NCBI GenBank assembly: GCA_004195335.1 | Contig: SDWK01000661.1 | Span: forward strand, 1-9,142 | Direction: 5' to 3' | Origin: Shewanella sp. | Lineage (GTDB): Bacteria > Pseudomonadota > Gammaproteobacteria > Enterobacterales > Shewanellaceae | Length of the DNA: 9,142 bases | Part shown: one piece after another, positions 1 to 6,675 of the stretch | Layout of the letters: the number at the start of each line of letters is the position of its first letter | How positions within the stretch are numbered: the first letter of the stretch is position 1 | Notes under the pieces: generated by a model | The model's database searches: none | What the model was told of the DNA's origin: nothing | What the model saw: only the letters and a program-made list of their open reading frames with translations | Position numbers and translations under genes: made by a program

Positions 1-680
1 GCCTCAAAGTAATAACAGATCTGAGCAAGCAGACGACTAATATTGATGGAGTTAGCCGAGTTCAGATGCAGGCCGTCCCGAACATCGCTATCTTCGAACG
101 CTCGCTTAACTAAGTCCTGACAAGCATCAAAGTCTGACTCAACCGATACTGTGTGTATATTGCCACCCAGTGTGGTAAACATTTTTTCCTGCAGTAAACT
201 GATCTTGCCTTTAGGATACAAAACCACGACCTGGATATTATCCAAACCAAAGAATGCATCGGCAACGGCCGCCCCGGTATCACCTGAGGTTGCAGTTAAA
301 ATACTAATTTTTTCACCTGAAGCGAGTTCGTTCAGACACTGGGCCATAAATCGTGCGCCAAAGTCTTTAAATGCTAATGTAGGGCCATGAAACAACTCGA
401 GGCAGTATCGTTTGTCATCAGCTTTAACAAGAGAGAGATCAAAATTAAAGGCTTTCTCTACTAGATTATCCACCTTATCTTGACCAAGCTCAGATGATAA
501 CCAGGCACCGAGTACTTTTTTGCAGCGTTCAACAAAAGGCAATGCTAAAAGTGCTTCTACGTCATCCAAAACAGGTATCTGCTTCGGAAAAAACAGTCCT
601 CTGTCTTTGCCCAGACCTAACTTCAAGGCTTGGGTAAAACTCACCACCTGTTCTGGGTGCTTTAGGTTATACAGTTCCAT
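1..680 (-). CDS. thrC: Threonine synthase, N-terminal 226 codons (3' end outside window)
   Basis: This gene encodes the PLP enzyme that converts O-phospho-L-homoserine to threonine in the cytoplasm, the last step of the pathway. The protein begins MELYNLKHPEQVVSF and continues with GLGKDRGLFFP, the usual N-terminus of the E. coli-type enzyme. The PLP-lysine motif LAFKDFGARF is present, with Lys105 as the expected Schiff-base residue (near Lys107 in E. coli). The phosphate-binding motif TSGDTGAA lies at 131-138. The frame is open to the left edge, so roughly the last half is outside the window. AAAAGG at 691-696, ten bases from the ATG, is the likely ribosome site. The gene is third in the thrABC operon, 80 bp after thrB, with no terminator visible between them, so it should be co-transcribed under the thrL attenuator. 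Confidence 0.96.
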   Translation of the reverse strand, partial: MELYNLKHPEQVVSFTQALKLGLGKDRGLFFPKQIPVLDDVEALLALPFVERCKKVLGAWLSSELGQDKVDNLVEKAFNFDLSLVKADDKRYCLELFHGPTLAFKDFGARFMAQCLNELASGEKISILTATSGDTGAAVADAFFGLDNIQVVVLYPKGKISLLQEKMFTTLGGNIHTVSVESDFDACQDLVKRAFEDSDVRDGLHLNSANSINISRLLAQICYYFE

Positions 681-760
681 GATTCTAATACCTTTTCAAA
701 TTTTTATTTATCAATTCAGAGAGCAATAAACATCTGCCTTACACTGATATTTTGTATCTG

Positions 761-1699
761 TTAAATATCTTCCGTTTTACGGACGCCTTGAGCATCAATT
801 CGACAGATATGAGAAAATCCCGCTTGCTCTAGATAATTTTGTTCAAGCCATTGTTGGGCTTTATTTGCCGTTTCTAAGCAATCCGTAACAGAGAACAAAG
901 TGGGGCCGCTACCTGAGATTCCAGTCGTTAGCATACCTATTTCAGCTAGTGCCGCTCTTGACTCCTCATAACCAGGTATAGCCGACGCACGATAGGGTTC
1001 AGCCAATACATCTTTCAACACTGAAATCGCCAGAGTGGCATCTTGACGGTATGACGCATGAACAAATGCGCTAAGATAACGGCCAAAATCAATTGCCACA
1101 GACTTATCATACTGACTCGGTAATAACTCACGCATTTTGGCGGTTGATAGTGAGATCCCTGGGTATGCAACAACCCAATACCAGTTTTCAAATGTTGGAA
1201 TACCATCACACACTTTCTCAGGGGTATCTAACATCAATTGCATTCCACCTAAGAAACATGGTGCGACATTGTCATAATGAACCGAGCCGCTAATCATGCC
1301 CTCAAACTTCCCCATCAGCCTCAATAAATCTTGTTCATTATAAGGGTGAGAGAAATATTCATTTAACGCATACAGAGCCGCTACGACGGAACTTGCACTC
1401 GAACCCAAACCACTGCCTACGGGAAGGTTTTTCTCTAATATGAGTAAAAGGCCCTCCTCTTTACCCAGCTGCTTGAGAAAGAACTCCGCACATTGATAAA
1501 CAATATTCTCTTTTGGATCTTGTGGTAGCTTCTCAGCCCAACGACCGGCGAGTGACAAATGAATGCCTTTATCGGCCGATGAGATACTAACTCGATCTCC
1601 GAGCAGGCTGCCATCTATTGGCGCCAATGCCGCACCGAGCAGATCAAAGCCAACACCAACATTTCCCATAGAGGCCGGTGCATATACAGTTAAACTCAT
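761..1699 (-). CDS. thrB: Homoserine kinase
   Basis: This GHMP-family kinase phosphorylates homoserine with ATP to give O-phosphohomoserine, the substrate of ThrC. At 312 residues it matches the usual length (about 310 in E. coli). The N-terminal strand VYAPASMGNVGVGFDLLG is at 5-22. The GHMP ATP loop LPVGSGLGSSASS is at 92-104, and a C-terminal GISGSGPTLFSV motif is present. The start is fixed by GAGGGG at 1705-1710, five bases upstream, and by the ATGA overlap with the stop of a short upstream ORF. In related operons thrB usually starts at or very near the thrA stop. Here it starts 89 bp beyond it, because a diverged copy of its own 5' end occupies the junction. The intact copy keeps every conserved residue, so the enzyme should be functional. 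Confidence 0.97.
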   Translation of the reverse strand: MSLTVYAPASMGNVGVGFDLLGAALAPIDGSLLGDRVSISSADKGIHLSLAGRWAEKLPQDPKENIVYQCAEFFLKQLGKEEGLLLILEKNLPVGSGLGSSASSVVAALYALNEYFSHPYNEQDLLRLMGKFEGMISGSVHYDNVAPCFLGGMQLMLDTPEKVCDGIPTFENWYWVVAYPGISLSTAKMRELLPSQYDKSVAIDFGRYLSAFVHASYRQDATLAISVLKDVLAEPYRASAIPGYEESRAALAEIGMLTTGISGSGPTLFSVTDCLETANKAQQWLEQNYLEQAGFSHICRIDAQGVRKTEDI

Positions 1700-1791
1700 A
1701 ACGACCCCTCTACAACTTCACTTTTAAACAGATCAAACCCGAACCCACAATCATTTCCCATAGAAGCCAGTGCATATACAGTCAGACTCAT
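1640..1791 (-). repeat. Two imperfect direct copies of the thrB 5' end
   Basis: Copy A (1640-1699) is the first 60 nt of intact thrB. Copy B (1729-1791) is 63 nt at the thrA stop. The first 40 nt match at 36 positions, and both copies end in TTTGATCTG. The difference is one 3-nt length change and scattered substitutions, three of them synonymous in the first 28 nt. The copies are offset by 92 bp, which is not a multiple of three, so copy B cannot fuse in frame to copy A. The 29 bp between them (1700-1728) carry the new ribosome site GAGGGG. Confidence 0.85.
1696..1791 (-). CDS. 31-codon ORF made from a duplicated thrB 5' end, linked to thrA and thrB by ATGA overlaps
   Basis: The ATG at 1791-1789 overlaps the thrA TGA (1790-1788) as ATGA. 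It is preceded by GGGAG at 1800-1804 with an eight-base gap, which is the layout expected for thrB itself. The peptide begins [20 protein letters not shown], nearly the ThrB N-terminus ([19 protein letters not shown]). It then diverges and stops at TGA 1698-1696, which overlaps the ATG of intact thrB (1699-1697) as a second ATGA. The conserved Pro of the APAS motif is Leu here, and a three-base insertion alters the glycine-rich turn, so it is not a kinase. I infer a relic of a tandem duplication that may now act as a translational-coupling link between thrA and thrB. It could also be a decaying remnant. Whether the peptide is stable or has a function is unknown. Confidence 0.55.
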   Translation of the reverse strand: MSLTVYALASMGNDCGFGFDLFKSEVVEGSL

Positions 1792-4253
1792 GAGCTCATC
1801 TCCCGTGTCCAGTTTAATGTTCTCAATAGATCTGCAAATGCACCCGCGGCGGTAACGTCAGTCCCTGCACCATAACCTCTCAACACAAAAGGAATAGGCT
1901 GATAGTAACGGCTATAGAAGGCCAGTGCATTCTCCCCACCTTTGACACTATAAAGAGGATCGCTTGCATCAACTTCTGCGATTTTAACGCGGCAACCATC
2001 ATCATCGATCTGCCCGACATATCGAAGAACTTTACCTTCAGAACGGGCTTTCTCTACCCAAAGTGCTATCTGCTGATCAAGCTTAGGCAGATTACTCATG
2101 AAAGTCTCAACATCGCCATTAGCATCAAAAGAATCAGGCAACACAGATTCGATGTTAATATCGTTTAACTCTAAATCTAAACCCACTTCTCGGGCTAATA
2201 TCAGCACCTTTCTCGCCACATCCAGACCACTTAAATCATCGCGTGGATCGGGCTCGGTAAAACACTTGTCTCTGGCTATTCCCGTCGCCTCTGAAAGTGT
2301 CATCCCCTCATCGAGCATACCGAATATATAGGAAAGAGAACCTGATAAGATGCCATTAAACTTGAGCAATTTATCCCCAGCAAATAATAACTTTTTCAAG
2401 TTATCTATCACTGGTAAGCCTGCACCCACTGTTGTTTCATAAAGGAACTGTCGGCGCTGTTTCAATGCCGTTGCGCGTAGTGCACGGTAATACTCAATAT
2501 CTCGAGTATTCGCTTTCTTATTTGGAGTAACCACATGCAAGCCTGCATTCATTACATCCAGATATTTATCTGATACATACTCACTGGAGGTACAGTCAAC
2601 TAACACAGGATTGAGTAGTTGCTGCTCTTTAGCCCACTTAAGCATGAAGTCTAGATCACACTGAGTCTGACAATCTGATAGCAGGCTTTGCCAACCACTG
2701 AGATCCACGCCTTTGGCATCGAGTAACATATGCCTGGAATTGGCAATACCACATACGCGAATGGTGATGTGTTGCTGTTTCAACATTTCAGCTTGCTGCT
2801 TGATCTGCTCGAGTAAACCAGCACCTACATTACCGCAACCCACCAAGAACACGTCGAGATAGTGTTGGACATCGAAGAAGCTTTGATGACAGGCTGATAT
2901 CGCATGCTTGGTTTTACGTTGCTCAATAACCGTTGATATTGAACGCTCGGAGGAGCCCTGCGCGATAGCAATTATATTAACTGTCGCTTGAGCTAATGCC
3001 TGGAAAAACTTCCCCGCCACCCCTTTATGAGTCCGCATCCCATCTCCAATTAACGAGACGATAGCTAATTCATGTCTCATCTCTATTGGTTCCAAAATGT
3101 CACTCTTTAATTCCAGTTCGAATTCAAGTTCCAAAGACTCTTTTGCCTTAGCGGCATCTTGAGTCGCCACACAAAAGCTGATGCTATATTCTGATGAGCT
3201 TTGAGTAATTAGAGAGATGGAGATCCCCGAACGTGAGATGGCGCCAAGAGTACGACTCGCCATTCCCACCATACCTTTCATTCCAGGTCCGGAAATATCG
3301 AACATGGTTTGCTCATCTAAATTCGAGATAGCCTTTACATTCAAGCCACTTTCATCAGCTTTATTAGAAACAAGCGTTCCAGGGGCTTTTGGATTAAAGC
3401 TATTTCTGATGTAGCAAGGAATATGGTATTGCGCGATAGGAGAGATTGTTTTTGGATGCAATACCTTAGCACCAAAATAGGAAAGCTCCATCGCTTCTTG
3501 GTAGCTTAACTGAGAGAGTAATTTCGCATCTGTCACCACTCGGGGATCGGTATTATAGACTCCGTCAACATCGGTCCAGATTTCACAACAACTGGCATCT
3601 AAGCATGCAGCTAGAACCGCAGCAGAGTAATCTGAACCATTCCTTCCAAGAGTAACCGTGCGGCCTTCTTTATCACCGGCGGTAAAACCAGGCATCACCC
3701 AAACACGGTTTTCATCTAACGAAACTTGATTGAAGCGGGCTTTACTCGACTCAATATCGACTACAGATTCTAATGGGTCGCCCGAAGCAAGAAATAGAGA
3801 TTGCGGCTCGAAAACGTTAGAGCTGAGACCTTTAGCAACCATTAATTGCACCATAAGTGCTGCAGAAAGCTTTTCTCCACCAACAAGAATTTCGGCGCGA
3901 ACAAAATCGGGACATTCATTTAAGAGGCTAACGCCAAGTAACTTATTTTCCCAGAAACTAAGTTGCTGAGATAAACGCTCCATTAAAGGGGCCAGTTGTT
4001 GAGGTTGCAATACTGAGGAAGCATTCTGATAAAGAGAACTGAAGACTTGCTCAACCCCCGATAACACAGGTTTAAAGTCATCACCACTAACAGCGACATC
4101 GACCATATCAAGCAGGCCATTGGTTACTGACGCCGGTGCTGACAAAACAACGGCAACCGGTTCACTCTTAGCAGTATCGACCACAATATCTGCAGCCGCA
4201 TTAAATCGTTGCCAATTTGCCAGCGAGGTACCGCCAAACTTCATTACTTTCAT
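1788..4253 (-). CDS. thrA: Bifunctional aspartokinase I / homoserine dehydrogenase I
   Basis: This fused enzyme phosphorylates aspartate and reduces aspartate semialdehyde to homoserine, in the cytoplasm. At 821 residues it matches E. coli ThrA (820). The aspartokinase domain spans about 1-290, with KFGGTS at 5-10, [10 protein letters not shown] at 203-212 and [11 protein letters not shown] at 228-238. A pair of ACT regulatory domains follows (about 310-385 and 395-460), where threonine feedback normally acts. The homoserine dehydrogenase domain starts near 466 with the NAD(P)-binding motif VGCGNVGAG at 471-479 and continues with [11 protein letters not shown] and [16 protein letters not shown] at 4259-4264, five bases from the ATG, supports the start. 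It is the first structural gene after the thrL attenuator. Its TGA overlaps the ATG of the duplicated thrB-like mini-ORF. Confidence 0.98.
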   Translation of the reverse strand: MKVMKFGGTSLANWQRFNAAADIVVDTAKSEPVAVVLSAPASVTNGLLDMVDVAVSGDDFKPVLSGVEQVFSSLYQNASSVLQPQQLAPLMERLSQQLSFWENKLLGVSLLNECPDFVRAEILVGGEKLSAALMVQLMVAKGLSSNVFEPQSLFLASGDPLESVVDIESSKARFNQVSLDENRVWVMPGFTAGDKEGRTVTLGRNGSDYSAAVLAACLDASCCEIWTDVDGVYNTDPRVVTDAKLLSQLSYQEAMELSYFGAKVLHPKTISPIAQYHIPCYIRNSFNPKAPGTLVSNKADESGLNVKAISNLDEQTMFDISGPGMKGMVGMASRTLGAISRSGISISLITQSSSEYSISFCVATQDAAKAKESLELEFELELKSDILEPIEMRHELAIVSLIGDGMRTHKGVAGKFFQALAQATVNIIAIAQGSSERSISTVIEQRKTKHAISACHQSFFDVQHYLDVFLVGCGNVGAGLLEQIKQQAEMLKQQHITIRVCGIANSRHMLLDAKGVDLSGWQSLLSDCQTQCDLDFMLKWAKEQQLLNPVLVDCTSSEYVSDKYLDVMNAGLHVVTPNKKANTRDIEYYRALRATALKQRRQFLYETTVGAGLPVIDNLKKLLFAGDKLLKFNGILSGSLSYIFGMLDEGMTLSEATGIARDKCFTEPDPRDDLSGLDVARKVLILAREVGLDLELNDINIESVLPDSFDANGDVETFMSNLPKLDQQIALWVEKARSEGKVLRYVGQIDDDGCRVKIAEVDASDPLYSVKGGENALAFYSRYYQPIPFVLRGYGAGTDVTAAGAFADLLRTLNWTREMSS

Positions 4254-4284
4254 ATTCTCTCCTTGTACCGCGCTACCTAAGAAA

Positions 4285-4318
4285 CAAAAAAGCCCGCTCC
4301 TTGTTATGGGAGCGGGCT
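4285..4318 (-). terminator. thr attenuator terminator
   Basis: Read on the minus strand, AGCCCGCTCC (4300-4291 on the complement) pairs with GGAGCGGGCT in a perfect 10-bp GC-rich stem. The loop has eight bases and a run of five to six Ts follows (about 4285-4291). The hairpin lies between thrL and thrA, 27 bp after the leader stop codon, and so acts as the attenuator of the thr operon. It leaves about 30 bp before the thrA start. Confidence 0.93.
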
Positions 4319-4373
4319 ATTATTTACATTCTTTCAGAGTGTGTTCAGCCTGCCCCCACGAAAATAATCGTGG
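4309..4373 (-). promoter_or_regulatory. thr leader pause hairpin and antiterminator arm
   Basis: Two alternative structures can be read on the minus strand. A 6-bp hairpin (CCACGA, loop of six, TCGTGG; 4373-4356) covers the last Thr/Ile codons and is a candidate pause/protector hairpin. The following segment GGGGCAGGCT (4356-4347) can pair with the 5' arm of the terminator, AGCCCGCTCC (4318-4309 in minus-strand order), with nine of ten positions paired, including one G-U and a single mismatch. A ribosome stalled at the Thr/Ile codons would melt the first hairpin and free the antiterminator arm. This is the classical thr attenuation logic. The pairing is seen in the sequence; its use in the cell is inferred. 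Confidence 0.8.
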
Positions 4374-4416
4374 TGGTTGTAATAATGGTGGTTACAACGA
4401 TATTCAGGCAATTCAT
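4345..4416 (-). CDS. thrL: thr operon leader peptide (23 residues)
   Basis: The short ORF reads MNCLNIVV, then TTIITTTTII, then FVGAG and a stop. It has six Thr and five Ile codons, with the Thr/Ile codons clustered at positions 9-18. E. coli ThrL has the same Thr/Ile-rich core and also ends in GAG, although the N-termini differ. The ribosome site is weak (AAGTGA about seven bases upstream). The stop lies inside the antiterminator arm, and the attenuator hairpin follows 27 bp later. Its job is to sense charged tRNA-Thr and tRNA-Ile: a ribosome that stalls in the codon cluster favours antitermination into thrA. The peptide itself probably has no other role. Confidence 0.9.
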   Translation of the reverse strand: MNCLNIVVTTIITTTTIIFVGAG

Positions 4417-4459
4417 TTGAAAATCACTTAATCCAAAAGAGTTTAAAATTGATGAATAC

Positions 4460-4489
4460 AGAATTGCTTTTTTCTTGGGCTAATGTCAA
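4460..4489 (-). promoter_or_regulatory. Probable thr operon promoter
   Basis: A perfect -35 hexamer TTGACA is read on the minus strand at 4489-4484. An 18-base spacer then leads to AATTCT (4465-4460), a weak -10 match. With 17 bases the -10 would be CAATTC. Transcription would start about 35-40 bp before the thrL ATG, a sensible leader length. The -35 is good and the -10 choice is uncertain. Confidence 0.45.
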
Positions 4490-4614
4490 CCCTTTATTCG
4501 TGAGTTTTTCAAATGAACTCAGTTCGAATCATCACAGCACCTTATTCATAGGTGAGAAATTTTTATAGAGCAATATCACAGGTATCGAATAAGTTAGCTT
4601 GATAAACCCACCTG

Positions 4615-4628
4615 TTACGTAAACGTAA
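4615..4628. promoter_or_regulatory. Inverted repeat TTACGT-AA-ACGTAA, possible operator
   Basis: A perfect 6-2-6 inverted repeat lies in the divergent region, about 125 bp upstream of the thr -35 and about 345 bp upstream of slyD. A second pair, TGTTAC (4613-4618) and GTAACA (4637-4642), overlaps it. From memory, the motif resembles sites of the MerR-family regulator LiuR of branched-chain amino acid catabolism in gammaproteobacteria. That assignment needs a motif search. No liu gene is visible in this window. Confidence 0.4.
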
Positions 4629-4854
4629 GCAATGATGTAACAATCTATTTAATAACAGCTTTATCAATGCAAAAAAAAGAAAAGTCGTAGTAAAATGATA
4701 AAAAATAGAGTTAACAACGATGTGCTCACCAACATACTAAAATAGCTGTTTTACTCATTCTTACATCCAGCGATAAACGCATTTATCCGCATCCATTTTG
4801 GCTGAAAATTCGAGTTAACCACCTAAATATTCGGCTAACAAAAATGCCTTCTCT

Positions 4855-4895
4855 TTTTCTATACTAGAAAATTGAGTTCTCTAAGGTGAACTCGA
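4855..4895. promoter_or_regulatory. Two adjacent inverted repeats upstream of slyD
   Basis: TTTTCTA-TAC-TAGAAAA (4855-4871) is a perfect 7-3-7 inverted repeat. It is followed at once by TTGAGTTC (4872-4879), eight bases, and GAACTCGA (4888-4895), where the central six pairs are perfect and the outer two positions give one G-T wobble and one A-T pair. They end about 78 bp before the slyD start and lie upstream of the proposed slyD promoter, so they could be protein-binding sites rather than leader RNA structure. No known regulator is recognised. The rest of the gene-free stretch 4490-4973 is AT-rich, with no ORF of note. Confidence 0.4.
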
Positions 4896-4917
4896 CCGCA
4901 TAAGCTGATGCAAATCA

Positions 4918-4946
4918 TCGCCAACAATTAAAAAGCAAGATAGAAT
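4918..4946 (+). promoter_or_regulatory. Probable slyD promoter
   Basis: TAGAAT (4941-4946, five of six to the -10 consensus) lies 17 bases after TCGCCA (4918-4923, four of six to the -35). The start would fall near 4953, giving a leader of about 20 nt that contains the ribosome site GGAGG at 4965-4969. Confidence 0.4.
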
Positions 4947-4973
4947 GCGCGCACATTCTGAATTGGAGGCGAC

Positions 4974-5591
4974 ATGAAAATCACTCAACACAGTGCTGTA
5001 AGCATTCACTACCGTTTATCAAACGCCAAAGGCGAATTGGTCGAAGACTCTTTTGAAGGTGAGCCAATGCTCTACCTACATGGGGCTGAAAATATGATCC
5101 CAGGCCTAGAGTCTCAACTTGAAGGCAAGGTTGCTGGTGATAAACTTGAGGTGTCTGTTAGCGCTGAAAATGGCTATGGCCCATATCATGATGGTTTAAA
5201 ACAAGAAGTGCCATTGAGTGCATTCGGTGATATTCAGGATATCGTTCCTGGTATGCGCTTTATCGCAGAAACTGAAATGGGTCAACGCCCAGTTGAAGTT
5301 AAAGAAGTGCAAGATGATATTGTCATTGTCGATGGAAATCATCCGTTAGCCGGTCAAGCACTCACCTTTAACGTTGAAGTTCTTGATGTTCGTGAAGCTA
5401 CTGCAGAAGAGATCGCTCACGGTCATATCCATGCTCAAGGCGGCTGTGGTTCTGAACAGGGCCATGAAGGCGGTTGTTGTGGCGGCTCAGATCATGAACA
5501 TAGTCATGAAGGTGGTTGTTGCAGCGACAAGCAGGATGAGCCAGCTAAAGAAGGCTGTGACGGTAATGGCGGTTGCGGCTGCAGACACTAG
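4974..5591 (+). CDS. slyD: FKBP-type peptidyl-prolyl isomerase SlyD with metal-binding tail
   Basis: This cytoplasmic prolyl isomerase and chaperone also binds Ni/Zn and helps [NiFe]-hydrogenase maturation in E. coli. The two-part FKBP domain is at about 1-70 and 125-145, with YRLSNAKGELVEDSF, PGLESQLEGK and AENGYGPY. The insert-in-flap chaperone domain lies between, about 73-122. The tail (149-205) is rich in metal ligands, with eight Cys and eight His, including two copies of HEGGCC and the ending CGCRH. At 205 residues it is slightly longer than E. coli SlyD (196). GGAGG four bases before the ATG supports the start. It has its own promoter region and a strong terminator, so it is probably monocistronic. 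No hydrogenase gene is visible in the window. Confidence 0.95.
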   Translation: MKITQHSAVSIHYRLSNAKGELVEDSFEGEPMLYLHGAENMIPGLESQLEGKVAGDKLEVSVSAENGYGPYHDGLKQEVPLSAFGDIQDIVPGMRFIAETEMGQRPVEVKEVQDDIVIVDGNHPLAGQALTFNVEVLDVREATAEEIAHGHIHAQGGCGSEQGHEGGCCGGSDHEHSHEGGCCSDKQDEPAKEGCDGNGGCGCRH

Positions 5592-5651
5592 TCTCACAAT
5601 ATTTAGATGAGAGGGTTACTATTTAGCAACCACTCATATTAAATCAATCTA

Positions 5652-5689
5652 AGCCCATAATACTAAAAATAGTGCTATGGGCTTTTTTT
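5652..5689 (+). terminator. Rho-independent terminator of slyD
   Basis: AGCCCATA (5652-5659) pairs with TATGGGCT (5676-5683). A second inner stem, ACTA/TAGT, closes an AAAA loop across a 2x2 internal bulge, and T7 follows at 5683-5689. It lies 60 bp after the slyD stop. Confidence 0.92.
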
Positions 5690-5763
5690 CATCTATAATG
5701 CGTAGTGTTTATTTAATGCGCTTATTCGCTATGGAACGCTGTGATTCAGACAAAGGAATGTTT

Positions 5764-6150
5764 ATGATCGCCAAATTAGTATATGAAGTTTTACCCTTTA
5801 GCTATATCTCCATAGGCACTGCCTGTATCTTGATGCTGGAACAGAAAGCGGCAATCTTCTTTGCAATGATCGTATTTGCACTAGGTGCAAAAATCTATAA
5901 TATGCGTTCACAAAACAGACGTACGGATCCTCTTCGAAAACGAAAGTCAGGTAAACTTCCCACCTCACTCTATAATTTTGTTCCCTTTATCTATCTATTC
6001 GTAGCGACTGTGATATTTAAACTATATCCGACTAAGGTTGGAGCTGTGATCGGAACAGGCTTAATGGTTTACTCCCTTTACATTTTAATTCAACGCTCCT
6101 CAAACAGACGTCATAGCCTTTGCGACTCACAAAGTTACCCCAACACTTAA
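5764..6150 (+). CDS. Small four-helix membrane protein of unknown function
   Basis: I do not recognise this 128-residue protein. The ATG at 5764 is chosen because AAAGGA (5752-5757) lies six bases upstream. The frame is open back to 5677, but that start would lie inside the slyD terminator. Four hydrophobic stretches are visible at about 9-25, 28-46, 69-88 and 92-110. The loop at 47-64 is strongly basic (RRTDPLRKRKSGK), and the C-terminus also has basic residues (RSSNRRH). By the positive-inside rule the loop and both ends should face the cytoplasm. A perfect TATAAT lies at 5694-5699, but with no good -35, so the promoter is uncertain. Its stop is only 8 bp from that of the convergent trpR. 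No catalytic or metal-binding motif is visible. Confidence 0.8.
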   Translation: MIAKLVYEVLPFSYISIGTACILMLEQKAAIFFAMIVFALGAKIYNMRSQNRRTDPLRKRKSGKLPTSLYNFVPFIYLFVATVIFKLYPTKVGAVIGTGLMVYSLYILIQRSSNRRHSLCDSQSYPNT

Positions 6151-6158
6151 CGATTAGC

Positions 6159-6437
6159 TTACTCTAATATCAAATGTTTAATTTTTTCTCGCTGCTCAAC
6201 TGACATATGTTTAAGATAATTTGAGCAGCGCGTAATGGTCGCAATACTTATTTGAAATTCGCAAGCTATCTGACGCTGGCTCATATCCCCCTTAAGTAAT
6301 GCTTGAAAAACCTTAAGTCGACCAGCGATAGCACTGCGTTCATCTTCAGTCAGCAGTAATTCGAACAACTCTAACAATGCGTTGTGATCATGGTGATTCA
6401 CCACTTTCTCTAATACTAGTCCCCATTCAGCTCTCAT
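6159..6437 (-). CDS. trpR: Trp operon repressor
   Basis: This is a small cytoplasmic helical dimer that, with bound tryptophan, represses trp and related genes. The core LTEDERSAIAGRLKVFQALL followed by KGDMSQRQI matches E. coli TrpR ([20 protein letters not shown], then RGEMSQREL). The helix-turn-helix is at about 53-72, with the signature SIATITRCSN. The start at 6437 (92 aa) is chosen because GAGGG (6443-6447) lies five bases upstream. An in-frame ATG at 6449 (96 aa) has no ribosome site. Either form is shorter than E. coli TrpR (108), mainly at the N-terminus. Thr30, Arg40 and Arg70 align with the Trp-contacting Thr44, Arg54 and Arg84. The positions of Gly85 and Ser88 are Cys71 and Tyr74, which may change corepressor binding. 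No clear promoter was found. Confidence 0.93.
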   Translation of the reverse strand: MRAEWGLVLEKVVNHHDHNALLELFELLLTEDERSAIAGRLKVFQALLKGDMSQRQIACEFQISIATITRCSNYLKHMSVEQREKIKHLILE

Positions 6438-6572
6438 TCGTTCCCTCATCGTACTGGTATGGCATTACATGTAGTTTACCAAGTATCTAAGAAAAACCAA
6501 ACGATACAAATAGCATTACGAAGATTTTTTAACGATTTTCCTGATAGAGCAGCAGTCATGCATTGTTTCATC

Positions 6573-6584
6573 TTTACATGTAAA
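6573..6584. promoter_or_regulatory. Perfect 12-bp palindrome TTTACATGTAAA upstream of cytochrome c'
   Basis: The palindrome is centred about 58 bp before the inferred transcription start of the cytochrome c' gene. A 10-bp palindrome, ATATCGATAT (6605-6614), follows. It could be an operator for either cytochrome c' or the divergent trpR, but no known regulator motif is recognised. FNR, CRP and NsrR sites do not fit. Confidence 0.35.
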
Positions 6585-6624
6585 CGACTGAAAATTTGGA
6601 TGGTATATCGATATGAAAAAAGAA

Positions 6625-6630
6625 TACAAT
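6625..6630 (+). promoter_or_regulatory. Possible -10 of the cytochrome c' promoter
   Basis: TACAAT (five of six to consensus) lies 45 bp before the ATG at 6676. No good -35 is found 16-18 bases upstream, which would fit an activator-dependent promoter. Transcription starting near 6637 would exclude the in-frame ATGs at 6613 and, in practice, 6640 as starts. Confidence 0.3.
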
Positions 6631-6675
6631 AGCGGAGCAATGTCACATAACCAGAATAAACGTGAGAACAATAAC

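Noticed and set aside
5677..5763. Upstream extension of the small membrane protein to an ATG at 5677
   Set aside because: That ATG lies inside the slyD terminator stem and has no ribosome site. AAAGGA sits correctly before the ATG at 5764.
6451..6468. Possible TrpR operator just before trpR (GTACTGGT...ATTAC)
   Set aside because: It matches the E. coli trp operator palindrome at only 11 of 18 positions and lies beside the start codon rather than over a clear promoter.
6550..6580. NsrR-like site before cytochrome c' (AAGATG on minus, ATGCAT nearby)
   Set aside because: Only one half-site fits; the second half and the spacing do not match the consensus.
6613..6675. Upstream starts for cytochrome c' at 6613 and 6640
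   Set aside because: They add polar residues before a complete signal peptide, and the likely -10 (6625-6630) lies between or beside them.
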